In this document: piece after piece, positions 9,687-18,139 of the stretch
Position numbering within the stretch: the stretch's first letter is position 1
Layout: each line of letters begins with the position of its first letter
Source of the DNA: Pseudoalteromonas rubra
GTDB taxonomy: Bacteria > Pseudomonadota > Gammaproteobacteria > Enterobacterales > Alteromonadaceae
Direction of reading: 5' to 3'
NCBI RefSeq assembly: GCF_001482385.1
Contig: NZ_CP013612.1
Coordinates: forward strand, 1,240,001 to 1,304,000
DNA length: 64,000 nucleotides
Program-made: the position numbers and the translations under genes
Notes under the pieces: model-generated
Database searches by the model: none
Seen by the model: the letters and a program-made list of their open reading frames with translations, nothing else
Told to the model about the DNA's origin: nothing

Positions 9687-9845
9687 CGTTAATTAAGTAT
9701 CTGAGTTGTATCGACACTCATTCCAAACAGGCGTGCAGAGTGCGCTTGTAACACGACTCAACCTGGTGCAGTTCATAAGTAGAATTATGCAGTCTCAAGG
9801 TAGCAACTGAGGAGATCTCTTCGTGTGTATCCTGGGGTATGGAAA

Positions 9846-9941
9846 ATGACCAAATCAGTTAAAGCGCTTTGCAGTAAAAAATCTTCTATGGGAACTTATC
9901 GGGTAATAAAGGCATCAGTCCAGTTGATAAAGGTTAAATAA
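9846..9941 (+). CDS. 31-aa basic mini-ORF, copy 2
   Basis: Identical in nucleotide sequence to 9036-9131, including the direct TAA/ATG junction with the following gene. Keeping this stretch unchanged while the next gene has diverged suggests recent duplication with conversion, or constraint on this leader or peptide. No known family. Confidence 0.4.
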   Translation: MTKSVKALCSKKSSMGTYRVIKASVQLIKVK

Positions 9942-10451
9942 ATGTTTGATTCTAAAAAGTTGGAGATTATTTATTGGGTTATATTGGCATTCAGGGATTA
10001 TTATGTGCCTGGTGAGTGCGAGGAAACCCCAATGGGCATGATGCAGGAGGGCATTGACAGCTATCTTCAGGGGTTTGATATTCAGGGAGGCCGATTTCGA
10101 ATCGTCGATTTAAAGGATACATTGCTCAGTGCCTATGATCGAGATATTGAACTCTGGTGGCGTTTAAATTGTAATAACTTTAATGCAGAACCTCCATTGC
10201 ATAAAGTGCAGGCTTATGAACACGATGGGGTGCAATCCGCCAGTGTCCTTTTCTGGATTGAATATTTTGGTTTGAGTAAAGAATTTATGGATCAAGAGAA
10301 GTTTGACGAGTACTTTGATAAATACCATCCAGAGATGCTCAAATTACTGGTCAAGTGCTGTGTCTGGGATGTTTTATTTCCGGGAGAAACCTTGCCCGGT
10401 TACACGGTTCCTTCATCCGCAGATACATCGTCATTTGACTACACTGGATAA
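9942..10451 (+). CDS. 169-aa protein of unknown function, tandem copy 2
   Basis: Paralogue of the protein at 9132. Most differences fall between about residues 50 and 130, for example RFRIVDLKDTLLSAYDRD here against RYRVADLKEVLLCAYQSD. Both termini are kept and the length is identical, so both copies are probably functional and under selection. The downstream hairpin lacks a T-run, so transcription may continue towards the convergent endonuclease V gene. Function unknown; a role as immunity or small regulatory protein is only a guess. Confidence 0.75.
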   Translation: MFDSKKLEIIYWVILAFRDYYVPGECEETPMGMMQEGIDSYLQGFDIQGGRFRIVDLKDTLLSAYDRDIELWWRLNCNNFNAEPPLHKVQAYEHDGVQSASVLFWIEYFGLSKEFMDQEKFDEYFDKYHPEMLKLLVKCCVWDVLFPGETLPGYTVPSSADTSSFDYTG

Positions 10452-10568
10452 ATAGCCATTTAGCGATTCGAAAGCCAGCTTATGTGCTGGCTGGGCCAAA
10501 GTCACCAGGCTCTGTTATTTCAAAGAGAGCACTCCACGCTCTGCCTCCGTTTGTGCAGTGCAGATTTG

Positions 10569-11243
10569 TCAGCTTTGTGCTTGCAGTGCCTTAAGCGCCC
10601 GGTTCACTTGTTGATCGGCCTGGCGGGTTGTTTCTGGCAGGCGGTATTTTGGCGTGAGTTTGAGGATCCAGTCTCTGGCTGTGCTCAGACTGACTTTGTG
10701 ACCGACAGAGACATACACTGGCTTAATGTTGTCCTGAGTCCGTAACACTTCCCCTATAACCTGCTCATTATCGATGAGCTTTGCGCTTGCCCCCCGCATT
10801 TCGATTAAGGCCTTGTGTGTGCCTGTGAGTCGTGTTTTACCACACCCTATGGTTGGAATATCCAGGGTTACACCGAGGTGGCAGGCCAGCCCAAAGCGCC
10901 TTGGATGAGCCAGGCCCTGGCCATCACACACTATCATATCTGGCTTATGTGTAAGCTGCTCGAAAGCGGATAGCAATGGGGGCAACTCCCGGAATGAGAA
11001 CAAGCCGGGAATGTAGGGGAAACGCACGCTTTCAGTAACCACCTGAGTTTCAATAATATCCAGTGTGCTGGCATTTAACACCACAATGGCACCAACCAGT
11101 TGATTTGTTGCGTCGTCATAGGCCACATCAGTGCCAGCAATGGTGGTGATAGAGTCAAATTGGTCTTCACTGATAACCTGCGCTGCGAGTGTTTCTTGCA
11201 GTGCTCGAGCTTCTGTTTCAGAGCTGGGGTGCTCTATTTGCAT
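10569..11243 (-). CDS. nfi: endonuclease V (deoxyinosine 3' endonuclease)
   Basis: The 224-aa length fits the family. Endonuclease V nicks DNA at the second phosphodiester bond 3' to deoxyinosine, starting repair of deaminated adenine. Visible motifs are the first catalytic Asp in GTDVAY (D39), the PYIPGLFSFRELP segment (E86), VCDGQGLAHPRRFGLACHLG (D107), and YVSVGHKVSL near the C-terminus. The ATG at 11243 fits the conserved N-terminus. The gene stands alone and is cytoplasmic, with no oddities seen. Confidence 0.95.
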   Translation of the reverse strand: MQIEHPSSETEARALQETLAAQVISEDQFDSITTIAGTDVAYDDATNQLVGAIVVLNASTLDIIETQVVTESVRFPYIPGLFSFRELPPLLSAFEQLTHKPDMIVCDGQGLAHPRRFGLACHLGVTLDIPTIGCGKTRLTGTHKALIEMRGASAKLIDNEQVIGEVLRTQDNIKPVYVSVGHKVSLSTARDWILKLTPKYRLPETTRQADQQVNRALKALQAQS

Positions 11244-11296
11244 GCTAACCGCCTTATTCTTTGTATTGCTTCGCGATTTTATCGTATCTAAATGTG

Positions 11297-12016
11297 TTAC
11301 TCAAAAAGCGCCTTGCGATATAAGGGCGTATCAATCAGTTTCTGGTAGGCGGCGCGAAGCCGAGCAACCAGCTCCGGATCTGTGGCTAAGCTGGCTGCCA
11401 GGTAGCCTTTGATACTGAGCGGTTCAATATCCAGCAGATACCGAAAGTGATTGTCTGGCAAGTTCATTGCCTGCGCCATGGCGCTGATGTAGCGTGGGTC
11501 ATCCACCACCAGGTCTACTTTGTTAGCTGCCAGTAAGCGGTAGGATTGTTGAATATCTGCGGTCTCGATAAATTCAAAGCCCAGTTTATGCAATACCTGG
11601 GCAGCTACATCATCTCTTTGTACGGCAAGCCGATACTGTTTAGCGTCTTCCAGTGTTTCAATCTGGACTTTTCGGGGTGATTGGTTTGTTACAAAACCGA
11701 GTTGAAACAGCGCTACGGGGCCAATCCAGTGAAATGATGTCTCTCGTTGTGGGGTTTTTGCCATGCTATAGATTAGTGTGTTTGACTTATCTTTTGCTGT
11801 ATCTAAAGCGCGTGCCCACGGATACATGTAAAACTCCCCCTCAAGTGCAGCAGTGTTCAAAATGGCTTTTACCAGTTCGGTACTTACACCGGCGACCTGG
11901 TCATTGACCCAGGTTTGATTGGGCGGGGACAACTCCGTGACTACGGTGAATTTAGCCCAGCTGTGAAAGCTACTCAGCACAGTGACTAGTATCAGGGTAA
12001 CGACTGTTTTTTCCAT
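11297..12016 (-). CDS. periplasmic solute-binding protein (family 3-like)
   Basis: I prefer the ATG at 12016 (about 239 aa): AAAGG is ten bases upstream of it but touches the ATG at 12025. A signal peptide (about 1-21) leads to KFTVVTELSPPNQ, an SBP_bac_3-type first strand. YPWARALDTAKDKSNTLIYS and ETLEDAKQYRLAVQRDDVA are typical of the Alteromonadales members of this family, which often lie away from any ABC transporter, as here. The ligand cannot be told from sequence. Relatives in this window are intact at 53004 and decayed at 7165-7689 and 14885-15080. Confidence 0.85.
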   Translation of the reverse strand: MEKTVVTLILVTVLSSFHSWAKFTVVTELSPPNQTWVNDQVAGVSTELVKAILNTAALEGEFYMYPWARALDTAKDKSNTLIYSMAKTPQRETSFHWIGPVALFQLGFVTNQSPRKVQIETLEDAKQYRLAVQRDDVAAQVLHKLGFEFIETADIQQSYRLLAANKVDLVVDDPRYISAMAQAMNLPDNHFRYLLDIEPLSIKGYLAASLATDPELVARLRAAYQKLIDTPLYRKALFE

Positions 12017-12025
12017 CAAAAACAT

Positions 12026-12359
12026 ACCTTTTAATCTGCATACGGATAAAAGTGTAGCAGGCTCAGGGTATCTTGCCCTTATTGTTCAAGGTGTCAGGTT
12101 CAAGATGTCAGCCTGTGTGGCGCCGGGCAACTTCGGACATGAAGCAGGCTCTGAGCATTTTAAGTTTTACTTATGAGCTCTGTTTAAAGATGCACAGTCG
12201 TACTAATGACTGTACATCTATATTTTTCGTTAGGAAAAGTAATGGCGGGTTCGTCTTAACACCAATCTGGACGATAATTAGCCAAAAGCAGTTCTTCGGC
12301 AGTATTTCATGGAAAACAAATGTTTACGGCATTTCACTTTATGAAATAAACTTTTAGCA
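12026..12359. other. intergenic region with a weak hairpin
   Basis: No credible gene. AGATGCACAGTC (12188-12199) and GACTGTACATCT (12208-12219) form an 11/12 stem followed by ATATTTTT. It could be a terminator read on the plus strand, or on the minus strand for the MBL-fold gene ending at 12360. Confidence 0.4.
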
Positions 12360-13769
12360 TTAGATGTTGTTATTGTAATAGGCTTTAACAATATTTGGTC
12401 TGATGTCACTATTTCTATGATGACCAACGATGCGGTTATATTGGATTTTTTTATCCATTAAAAACTCAATAAAGACTCTTTCTACATCAGACATGTGTGA
12501 AGCAATGGAGTTGTCTCTGGGGATCTCGAGAAAGTCGCCCTGATATATTGTTTTAGCGTCACTAAAATACACAAAGCTCTGCTTTCTCACATGCGTATTT
12601 TCCAATACGTAATAGCGATTACCTTGAAACACCTCGTTACTTTTGATCTTTTTAAATTTTAAATTGGATATGTTGTTCGTAAATTTGGGGAAAGACTTAA
12701 TCGCCTCTATCGTATGGTCATCGGCAATAATGGTTGCTCCTCTATTAACATAGGGCGCTAACCCGGCAATGTGGTCACCGTGTGCATGACTTATATACAC
12801 ATGGGTTACAGGCAGGTTGTTAAATTTTTCATCAATCAAAGCTAATACTTGCTCTGATGCTTTATCACTTAAAGGGGCACCAAACACTGTGAGGCCTGTA
12901 ATATGCTTTTGTACCATTACATTACGGCTGCCCTGCAGATCTTTAACCAGAAAGATATCCTTATGGATTTTGCTAAGGGCAAGTGTTTTATTCTTATCTG
13001 ACTCTATAAATTCATAGCCAGTTGGTTTCGTCAATTTTTTGGGGTCTATTCGACTAATTCTATGTAACGATTGAATGGCTATGGTGTGGCGATATTTCCC
13101 CTGATTGTAAACCTTTACTTGGCTGGCGTAGTTCATACCGTCAATAGGCCTAGGCTCTGAAAATACATACTTACTGTCATCTTCAGTATTGACTATTTCC
13201 GTAAGCTGCATCGAATTTTTATCAAACAGCAAGCTTACGGTGTGCTGGTTTGTATCTTGATAGGAAAGACTAACACTATTACCAATGTGAAGTTCTCTAA
13301 TAGGAGACTTCTTCTTATGGAGGAACTCATAAGCCGCGAATAAATTTATCTGTTCTGATATCGCTTCATACTCATCGGCCATCGTATTGGTATATGCTCT
13401 TAGCTCTTTGCCATAAACGAATCCATTTACGTCGTATCTAAAAGCCTGCTGTTTATTAATCACTGAAATGAATTCAAAGACGAAGTTGCCAGGGTTATGA
13501 CGTTTAAAGTGCTCAAAGTATTGATTTCGGTCTCTGTCGATCTCGATACTGTAGTGGTTAACTATGGTGTCGGGTTTACGAAAGTCATAACTTTGATGCG
13601 GTGCATTGCTGTGAAATTCAACTTTATAAGCAAGGCGAGATAGCTGTTCAACTTGTTGATAATGGGATTTCAGTTTTTTAATGTATGAGGAGTCTGCCGC
13701 CACTGAAGTCTGACAAAACAGACTCATTAATCCGAGTAATGCAGCGTTTCTTAAGTTAGACGAGTACAA
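12360..13769 (-). CDS. exported metallo-beta-lactamase-fold hydrolase
   Basis: The start is a TTG at 13769 with AAGGA seven bases upstream. A signal peptide (to about QTSVAA) indicates a periplasmic or secreted 469-aa enzyme. The N-terminal half (about 30-260) is a separate domain with no motif I recognise. The C-terminal half is an MBL fold with the zinc motif SHAHGDH (H328, H330, D332, H333), then a further Asp in YQGDFLE and a late VGHHR His. Substrate unknown; MBL-fold hydrolases of this layout cleave esters, lactones or lactams. The gene is divergent from a LysR regulator 106 bp away, which probably controls it. Confidence 0.85.
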   Translation of the reverse strand: MYSSNLRNAALLGLMSLFCQTSVAADSSYIKKLKSHYQQVEQLSRLAYKVEFHSNAPHQSYDFRKPDTIVNHYSIEIDRDRNQYFEHFKRHNPGNFVFEFISVINKQQAFRYDVNGFVYGKELRAYTNTMADEYEAISEQINLFAAYEFLHKKKSPIRELHIGNSVSLSYQDTNQHTVSLLFDKNSMQLTEIVNTEDDSKYVFSEPRPIDGMNYASQVKVYNQGKYRHTIAIQSLHRISRIDPKKLTKPTGYEFIESDKNKTLALSKIHKDIFLVKDLQGSRNVMVQKHITGLTVFGAPLSDKASEQVLALIDEKFNNLPVTHVYISHAHGDHIAGLAPYVNRGATIIADDHTIEAIKSFPKFTNNISNLKFKKIKSNEVFQGNRYYVLENTHVRKQSFVYFSDAKTIYQGDFLEIPRDNSIASHMSDVERVFIEFLMDKKIQYNRIVGHHRNSDIRPNIVKAYYNNNI

Positions 13770-13875
13770 ATTAATTCCTTATAGATGTTGGTATTGACGG
13801 TTGCTTCAGTCTATATCTTTGTTGATAATGGAAAAATGGCTCTATAAAGAAATCATTTTTCTTCAGAGGAGAAAA

Positions 13876-14775
13876 ATGGACCTGATTAAATCTATCCGAA
13901 CTTTTATCTCAGTCGCTGACAAGGGGAGTTTCAGCGCAACGGCAAATCATCTTAACATTGCGGTGTCAGCAGTCAGTCGCCAGGTAACTGAGCTGGAAGA
14001 GCACTTTGGTTGCCAATTACTTTACCGTACAACCCGAACGATGCAGCTAAGCGAGCAGGGGCAAATTTTGTTACGCGAACTTAGAGGGATTATCGAACAA
14101 CTTGATAATTTACAGCAGCTGTCTTTGCAAAAATCACAAGTGATCGCAGGAGACATTACCGTTTCTTCTCCATTTCATTCTGAAGGTATGGGGCTGAGTA
14201 ACATTTTGTCAGAATTTTGTGAAACATACCCAGCTGTAAATGTATCCTGGCTGATGTTTAACCGACGTGTCAATTTGATTGATGAAGGTATTGATGTTGC
14301 TATTCGCGCAGGTAAGCTTGTCGACTCTAGTTTGATAGCTAGAAAATACAGTTCTTTGGAAGTGGTATTTGTTGCAAGTCCTGATTATATAAATAAATTT
14401 GGATTACCTGAGTCCCCATTAGAACTGGTTAATCATAAGTGTATTGTTGAAACCAAAGATGAAGGCAATACACGATGGCGTTATCTCGACAGTGGTAAGG
14501 AAAAGCACATACAAATTAAAGGTAGTATTAGAGTTAATAAGCCTAATATGGCGGCAAAATTTTCCTCATTAGGTAAAGGCATAGTTCAACTACCTAAATA
14601 TATGGTGCAACAAGGTCTAGATAATGGTGATCTTGTGTTGGTTATGGAAAGCTATAACCCGGCACCATTAGATTTGTATTTGGTTTATCCTTCGAAAAAA
14701 CTGATGAAACCAGCTTTAAAAGCTTTTATTGAATTTTTTTTGGCGCGCACCGAAAAGGGTCAAGTTTGCAGCTGA
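13876..14775 (+). CDS. LysR-family transcriptional regulator
   Basis: I choose the ATG at 13876 (GAGGAG five bases upstream) over upstream in-frame starts because the helix-turn-helix then lies at the usual place. The product is 299 aa. The HTH spans about residues 5-60 (IRTFISVADKGSFSATANHL, VSAVSRQVTELE, LYRTTRTM). The effector-binding domain follows (about 90-295). Its close form matches the AaeR/DmlR subgroup. It faces the MBL-fold hydrolase across 106 bp, the usual LysR target-gene arrangement. Confidence 0.92.
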   Translation: MDLIKSIRTFISVADKGSFSATANHLNIAVSAVSRQVTELEEHFGCQLLYRTTRTMQLSEQGQILLRELRGIIEQLDNLQQLSLQKSQVIAGDITVSSPFHSEGMGLSNILSEFCETYPAVNVSWLMFNRRVNLIDEGIDVAIRAGKLVDSSLIARKYSSLEVVFVASPDYINKFGLPESPLELVNHKCIVETKDEGNTRWRYLDSGKEKHIQIKGSIRVNKPNMAAKFSSLGKGIVQLPKYMVQQGLDNGDLVLVMESYNPAPLDLYLVYPSKKLMKPALKAFIEFFLARTEKGQVCS

Positions 14776-14884
14776 AAATTACGTACGAACATTGGTGCCT
14801 CTACCAAGGTTAAGTTGTTAGTCATCGATGGCATCACCAGGCTCTTTTTTGGTTCAACTAATTCCGGGGTGTAGAAAAAACATT

Positions 14885-15080
14885 CTTTAGTAACAGTCGT
14901 AATTGTGTGGATATAGTATGGGTCGTTCTTAATCGGTTTACTTAGCTCGCTGCCAGTAAAAAGTAGGATTATTGAACCTCTAAGGTCCCGAAAAACTTAA
15001 AGTCAGAGTCTTTAATAGCTGAGCGGTCATATCATTCCTGGGTACGGTTAGCCGGTACTGTTTGGCGTCTTTCACCTTGT
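14885..15080 (-). pseudogene. remnant of a family 3 solute-binding protein
   Basis: On the minus strand the frame KVKDAKQYRLTVPRNDMTAQ matches TLEDAKQYRLAVQRDDVAAQ of the intact protein encoded at 11297-12016. After a shift of frame, EVQ-stop-SYFLLAAS-stop-V matches DIQQSYRLLAANKV. At least one frameshift and two or three stops separate the pieces, and nothing of the first 100 residues is left. A degraded paralogue, not expressed. Confidence 0.7.
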
Positions 15081-15152
15081 CTGCTTATTCAAGACGTCTG
15101 TCAGAGTCGCGATGAACAGCCATAAACTTCATGAATATCCCCTATATTGTAA

Positions 15153-15164
15153 ATTGTCGACAAT
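15153..15164. promoter_or_regulatory. perfect palindrome ATTGTCGACAAT, candidate GntR operator
   Basis: Lies just upstream of the -35 element of the prp promoter. A related box, TTGTCTACAA, is at 15207-15216 over the -10/start region, and a weaker CGTCTACAA lies at 18080. GntR-family regulators bind short palindromes of this kind. The regulator gene is next, so autoregulation and control of prp are likely. Confidence 0.6.
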
Positions 15165-15178
15165 CTGTTCCGGAACAG
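15165..15178. promoter_or_regulatory. second perfect palindrome CTGTTCCGGAACAG
   Basis: Fourteen bases, directly abutting the ATTGTCGACAAT palindrome and ending one base before the -35 hexamer. Its sequence differs from the GntR-type box, so it may bind another factor. Confidence 0.5.
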
Positions 15179-15179
15179 G

Positions 15180-15208
15180 TTGACGTAAACGTAAAGCAGC
15201 ACTATATT
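15180..15208 (+). promoter_or_regulatory. sigma70-type promoter of the prp operon
   Basis: TTGACG (15180-15185) and TATATT (15203-15208) are separated by 17 bases. The start would fall near 15215, inside the TTGTCTACAA box (15207-15216), so a protein bound there would block transcription. Confidence 0.65.
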
Positions 15209-15245
15209 GTCTACAACTTTTATCAAGACCGGAAGGCAAGACATA

Positions 15246-15914
15246 ATGAGCTTTATGCATGAAAGTGCCGTAACTGCTTCTGACAAAGCATTTTTCCGGC
15301 TTAGAAAAGAGATTGTTGAAGGTGATATTCCAGCTGGCTCTAAACTGAGTGAAATGGAATTGTCGACAAAGTATGAGGTAAGCCGTGCTGTTGTACGAGA
15401 AGCGATAAACCGCCTTGAAGCGTGTCATCTCGTTGAACGTCGTCCGAATGTGGGTGCCAGAGTGGTGTCGTTAAGTGAAGAAGGCCTGATGGAATTGTAT
15501 CAGGTACGTGAAGCGCTTGAAGGTATGGCCGCGCGTCTGGCAGCACAACACATGCCAGATGATGAAGTCGCTAAACTAAACAGCCTGTTGAATGAGCAGT
15601 TCGACGAAGTGAAGGGCGGCGAATCTTACTACCAGGAAGCCGGCGACCTGGATTTTCATTACCGCATCATTGTGGGTAGTCAGAATCAGCAGCTTATTGC
15701 CATGCTGAGTAACGGCATATATCACCTGGCACGTATGTATCGGGTGCAGCTCGGCATGGCCGGGCCGCGCGTAACCACCGCCTACGACGAGCATAAACAC
15801 ATAGTGCGCGCTATCGCGAATCGCGATGCCGAACTGGCAGAAATGCTAATGCGTCGCCATATTCAATATTCTAAAAATAACATTGCCACCAAGTTAACCA
15901 AACAGCATCAGTAA
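15246..15914 (+). CDS. prpR: GntR/FadR-family regulator of the methylcitrate operon
   Basis: I choose the ATG at 15246, preceded by GGAAGG, over the TTG at 15207, which would lie inside the probable promoter. The product is 222 aa. The winged helix (about 14-75) reads [20 protein letters not shown]... [15 protein letters not shown]. The FCD effector domain follows (about 90-215), with the metal-binding [15 protein letters not shown] and MRRHI histidines. It is the first gene of the prp cluster, 19 bp before prpB. In related marine gammaproteobacteria a GntR-type PrpR replaces the sigma54-type PrpR of enterics and represses the operon, probably responding to a methylcitrate intermediate. Confidence 0.85.
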   Translation: MSFMHESAVTASDKAFFRLRKEIVEGDIPAGSKLSEMELSTKYEVSRAVVREAINRLEACHLVERRPNVGARVVSLSEEGLMELYQVREALEGMAARLAAQHMPDDEVAKLNSLLNEQFDEVKGGESYYQEAGDLDFHYRIIVGSQNQQLIAMLSNGIYHLARMYRVQLGMAGPRVTTAYDEHKHIVRAIANRDAELAEMLMRRHIQYSKNNIATKLTKQHQ

Positions 15915-15933
15915 TAATTGGGGAGACACACTT

Positions 15934-16827
15934 ATGAGTACAGGGATCATCAGCGCAGGTAAAAAATTCCGCGACGCGCTAAAAGCCAATCAGCCGCTTC
16001 AGATTGTTGGCACCATCAATGCCTATAGCGCAATTATGGCCAAGAAAATTGGCCATCAGGCGATTTACCTCTCAGGTGGTGGCGTAGCCAATGCCTCTTA
16101 TGGCCTGCCTGATTTAGGTATTACGTCTTTGAATGATGTGATTGCTGATGTACAGCGTATCACTTCAGCCTGTGACTTACCTCTAATGGTTGATATCGAC
16201 ACCGGCTGGGGTGGGGCGTTTAATATTGCTAAAACCATTCAGGAAATGCAAAAAGCTGGTGCAGCAGCTGTGCACCTGGAAGATCAGGTTGCGCAAAAAC
16301 GCTGTGGTCACCGTCCAAACAAAGAGATTGTCTCGACTGAGGAAATGGTTGACCGGATCAAAGCTGCCGTTGACGCACGCACCGATCCAGATTTCTTCAT
16401 CATGGCCCGTACTGATGCGTTTGCACAGGAAGGTCTGGAAGCCGCCATTGAACGCGCTAAAGCGTATGTTGCAGCCGGTGCAGATGGCATTTTTGCCGAA
16501 GCCGTTCAGACAGAAGAGCACTATCGCGCGTTTTCAGAGGCGCTGGATGTGCCTATTCTCGCAAACATCACGGAATTCGGTAAAACCGAGTTGTGGAATA
16601 AACAAGAGCTGGGCGAGTGGGGCGTTGATATGGTGCTTTACCCGTTGAGTGCTTTCCGTGCTATGAACAAAGCAGCAGAAATGGTGTATCAGTCCATCTT
16701 AGAAAACGGCGATCAGAAAGCCGTCATAGATAACATGCAAACTCGTATGGACTTGTATGACTACCTCGGCTACCACGAGTATGAACAAAAGCTCGATGGA
16801 TTATTTGCCCAGGGTAAAAATAAATAA
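15934..16827 (+). CDS. prpB: 2-methylisocitrate lyase
   Basis: Splits 2-methylisocitrate into pyruvate and succinate, the last step of the methylcitrate cycle for propionyl-CoA breakdown. The 297-aa length is typical. Isocitrate-lyase-superfamily motifs are visible: [22 protein letters not shown] (metal site), the catalytic loop [15 protein letters not shown] (KRCGH near 120-125), and ARTDA. GGGGAG precedes the ATG. It is second in the operon. Confidence 0.97.
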   Translation: MSTGIISAGKKFRDALKANQPLQIVGTINAYSAIMAKKIGHQAIYLSGGGVANASYGLPDLGITSLNDVIADVQRITSACDLPLMVDIDTGWGGAFNIAKTIQEMQKAGAAAVHLEDQVAQKRCGHRPNKEIVSTEEMVDRIKAAVDARTDPDFFIMARTDAFAQEGLEAAIERAKAYVAAGADGIFAEAVQTEEHYRAFSEALDVPILANITEFGKTELWNKQELGEWGVDMVLYPLSAFRAMNKAAEMVYQSILENGDQKAVIDNMQTRMDLYDYLGYHEYEQKLDGLFAQGKNK

Positions 16828-16918
16828 AAGACACAAAGGATATTGAGTAAGTGCCGCTGATATGTGGCCTTTCTTAAAATGAAATTAACCAGCAGGTAAA
16901 AATTCAGGAGATAACAAA

Positions 16919-18040
16919 ATGGCTAAAGTATTAAGCGGTGCAGGCCTTCGCGGTCAGGTTGCAGGTAAAACTGCGCTGTCGACAGTGGGTGTTTCGGGTT
17001 CCGGCCTGACCTACCGAGGTTACGACGTGAAAGACCTGGCAGAGCATTGTCAGTTTGAAGAAGTCGCGTATCTGATCCTAAAAGGCAAGCTACCGAATCA
17101 ACAGGAGCTGGACGGCTACAAAGCTTTGCTGAAATCTCAGCGTGGTCTGCCACAGGCGCTTAAAGAAGTACTAGAGCGTATTCCGGCTGACGCACACCCA
17201 ATGGACGTATTACGTACAGGTTGCTCTATGTTGGGTAACTTAGAAGGTGAGCACAACTTTGAACAGCAGCTGGCGATTACTGATCGTATGTTGGCATGTT
17301 TCCCAAGCATCATCTGTTACTGGTATCGCTTTAGCCATGATGGCGTTCGCATTGACGTTGAAACGGATGACGATTCAATCGGCGCGCACTTCCTGCACAT
17401 GCTGCATGGTGAGAAGCCAAACGAATTACATGAGCGTGTTATGCATGTTTCTCTGATCCTATACGCAGAGCATGAGTTCAACGCGTCTACCTTCACAGCG
17501 CGTGTTTGTGCGTCTACCCTGTCAGACATGCACTCTTGTATTACAGGTGCAATTGGTTCATTGCGTGGTCCTTTGCACGGTGGTGCAAATGAAGCGGCGA
17601 TGGAAATGATTGAGCGCTTCGAATCTGCTGATCACGCAGAGCAGGAAATGATGGGCATGCTTGAGCGTAAAGAGAAGATCATGGGCTTTGGGCACGCTAT
17701 CTACTCGGAGTCAGATCCGCGTAACGAAATCATCAAGCAGTGGTCAGAAAAACTTGCCGCAGATGTAGGTGACACAGTTCTTTATCCTGTTTCTGTACGC
17801 TGTGAAGCGGTCATGTGGCGTGAGAAAAAGCTGTTCTGTAACGCGGATTTCTTCCACGCATCGGCCTATCATTTCATGAAGATCCCAACCAAGCTGTTTA
17901 CACCTATTTTCGTGATGTCACGATTAACAGGGTGGGCAGGTCATGTCATGGAGCAAAGAGCAGACAACCGTATCATCCGCCCGTCAGCGGATTACACGGG
18001 GGAGGAGCTACGTCCGGTTCCGCCTATGTCTGAGCGTTAA
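16919..18040 (+). CDS. prpC: 2-methylcitrate synthase
   Basis: Condenses propionyl-CoA with oxaloacetate to 2-methylcitrate. At 373 aa it has the short form typical of PrpC and unlike the hexameric GltA. Citrate-synthase features: TYRGYDVKDLAEHC near the N-terminus, FSHDG, RGPLHGGANE (catalytic His), and GFGHAIYSESDPR with active-site His and Asp. AGGAGATAAC precedes the ATG. It lies 91 bp after prpB. Confidence 0.97.
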   Translation: MAKVLSGAGLRGQVAGKTALSTVGVSGSGLTYRGYDVKDLAEHCQFEEVAYLILKGKLPNQQELDGYKALLKSQRGLPQALKEVLERIPADAHPMDVLRTGCSMLGNLEGEHNFEQQLAITDRMLACFPSIICYWYRFSHDGVRIDVETDDDSIGAHFLHMLHGEKPNELHERVMHVSLILYAEHEFNASTFTARVCASTLSDMHSCITGAIGSLRGPLHGGANEAAMEMIERFESADHAEQEMMGMLERKEKIMGFGHAIYSESDPRNEIIKQWSEKLAADVGDTVLYPVSVRCEAVMWREKKLFCNADFFHASAYHFMKIPTKLFTPIFVMSRLTGWAGHVMEQRADNRIIRPSADYTGEELRPVPPMSER

Positions 18041-18067
18041 TCTCTAAATCAACATTTCACGTCACCT

Positions 18068-18111
18068 AATGGCACAGATCGTCTACAACAATTATAAAGA
18101 TCTGTGCCATT
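18068..18111. promoter_or_regulatory. perfect 13-bp inverted repeat between prpC and acnD
   Basis: AATGGCACAGATC (18068-18080) and GATCTGTGCCATT (18099-18111) flank an 18-nt loop that holds CGTCTACAACAATTAT. There is no T-run, so it may be an mRNA-processing or attenuating hairpin in the operon, or an operator overlapping a GntR-like box. Confidence 0.5.
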
Positions 18112-18139
18112 GAGCCAACGAGCAATTCTGGAAGTAGTT

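Larger units (their letters stand above)
8978..10492 (+). repeat. tandem duplication (about 705-bp units, 810-bp period)
   Basis: Unit 1 (about 8978-9682) and unit 2 (about 9788-10492) each contain a leader, the 31-codon mini-ORF, a 169-aa gene and a hairpin. From 8994/9804 through the first codons of the 169-aa genes (9139/9949) the copies are identical over about 146 bases, then diverge in the coding part. A spacer of about 105 bp separates them. The IS3 element abuts the left edge of unit 1. Confidence 0.85.
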
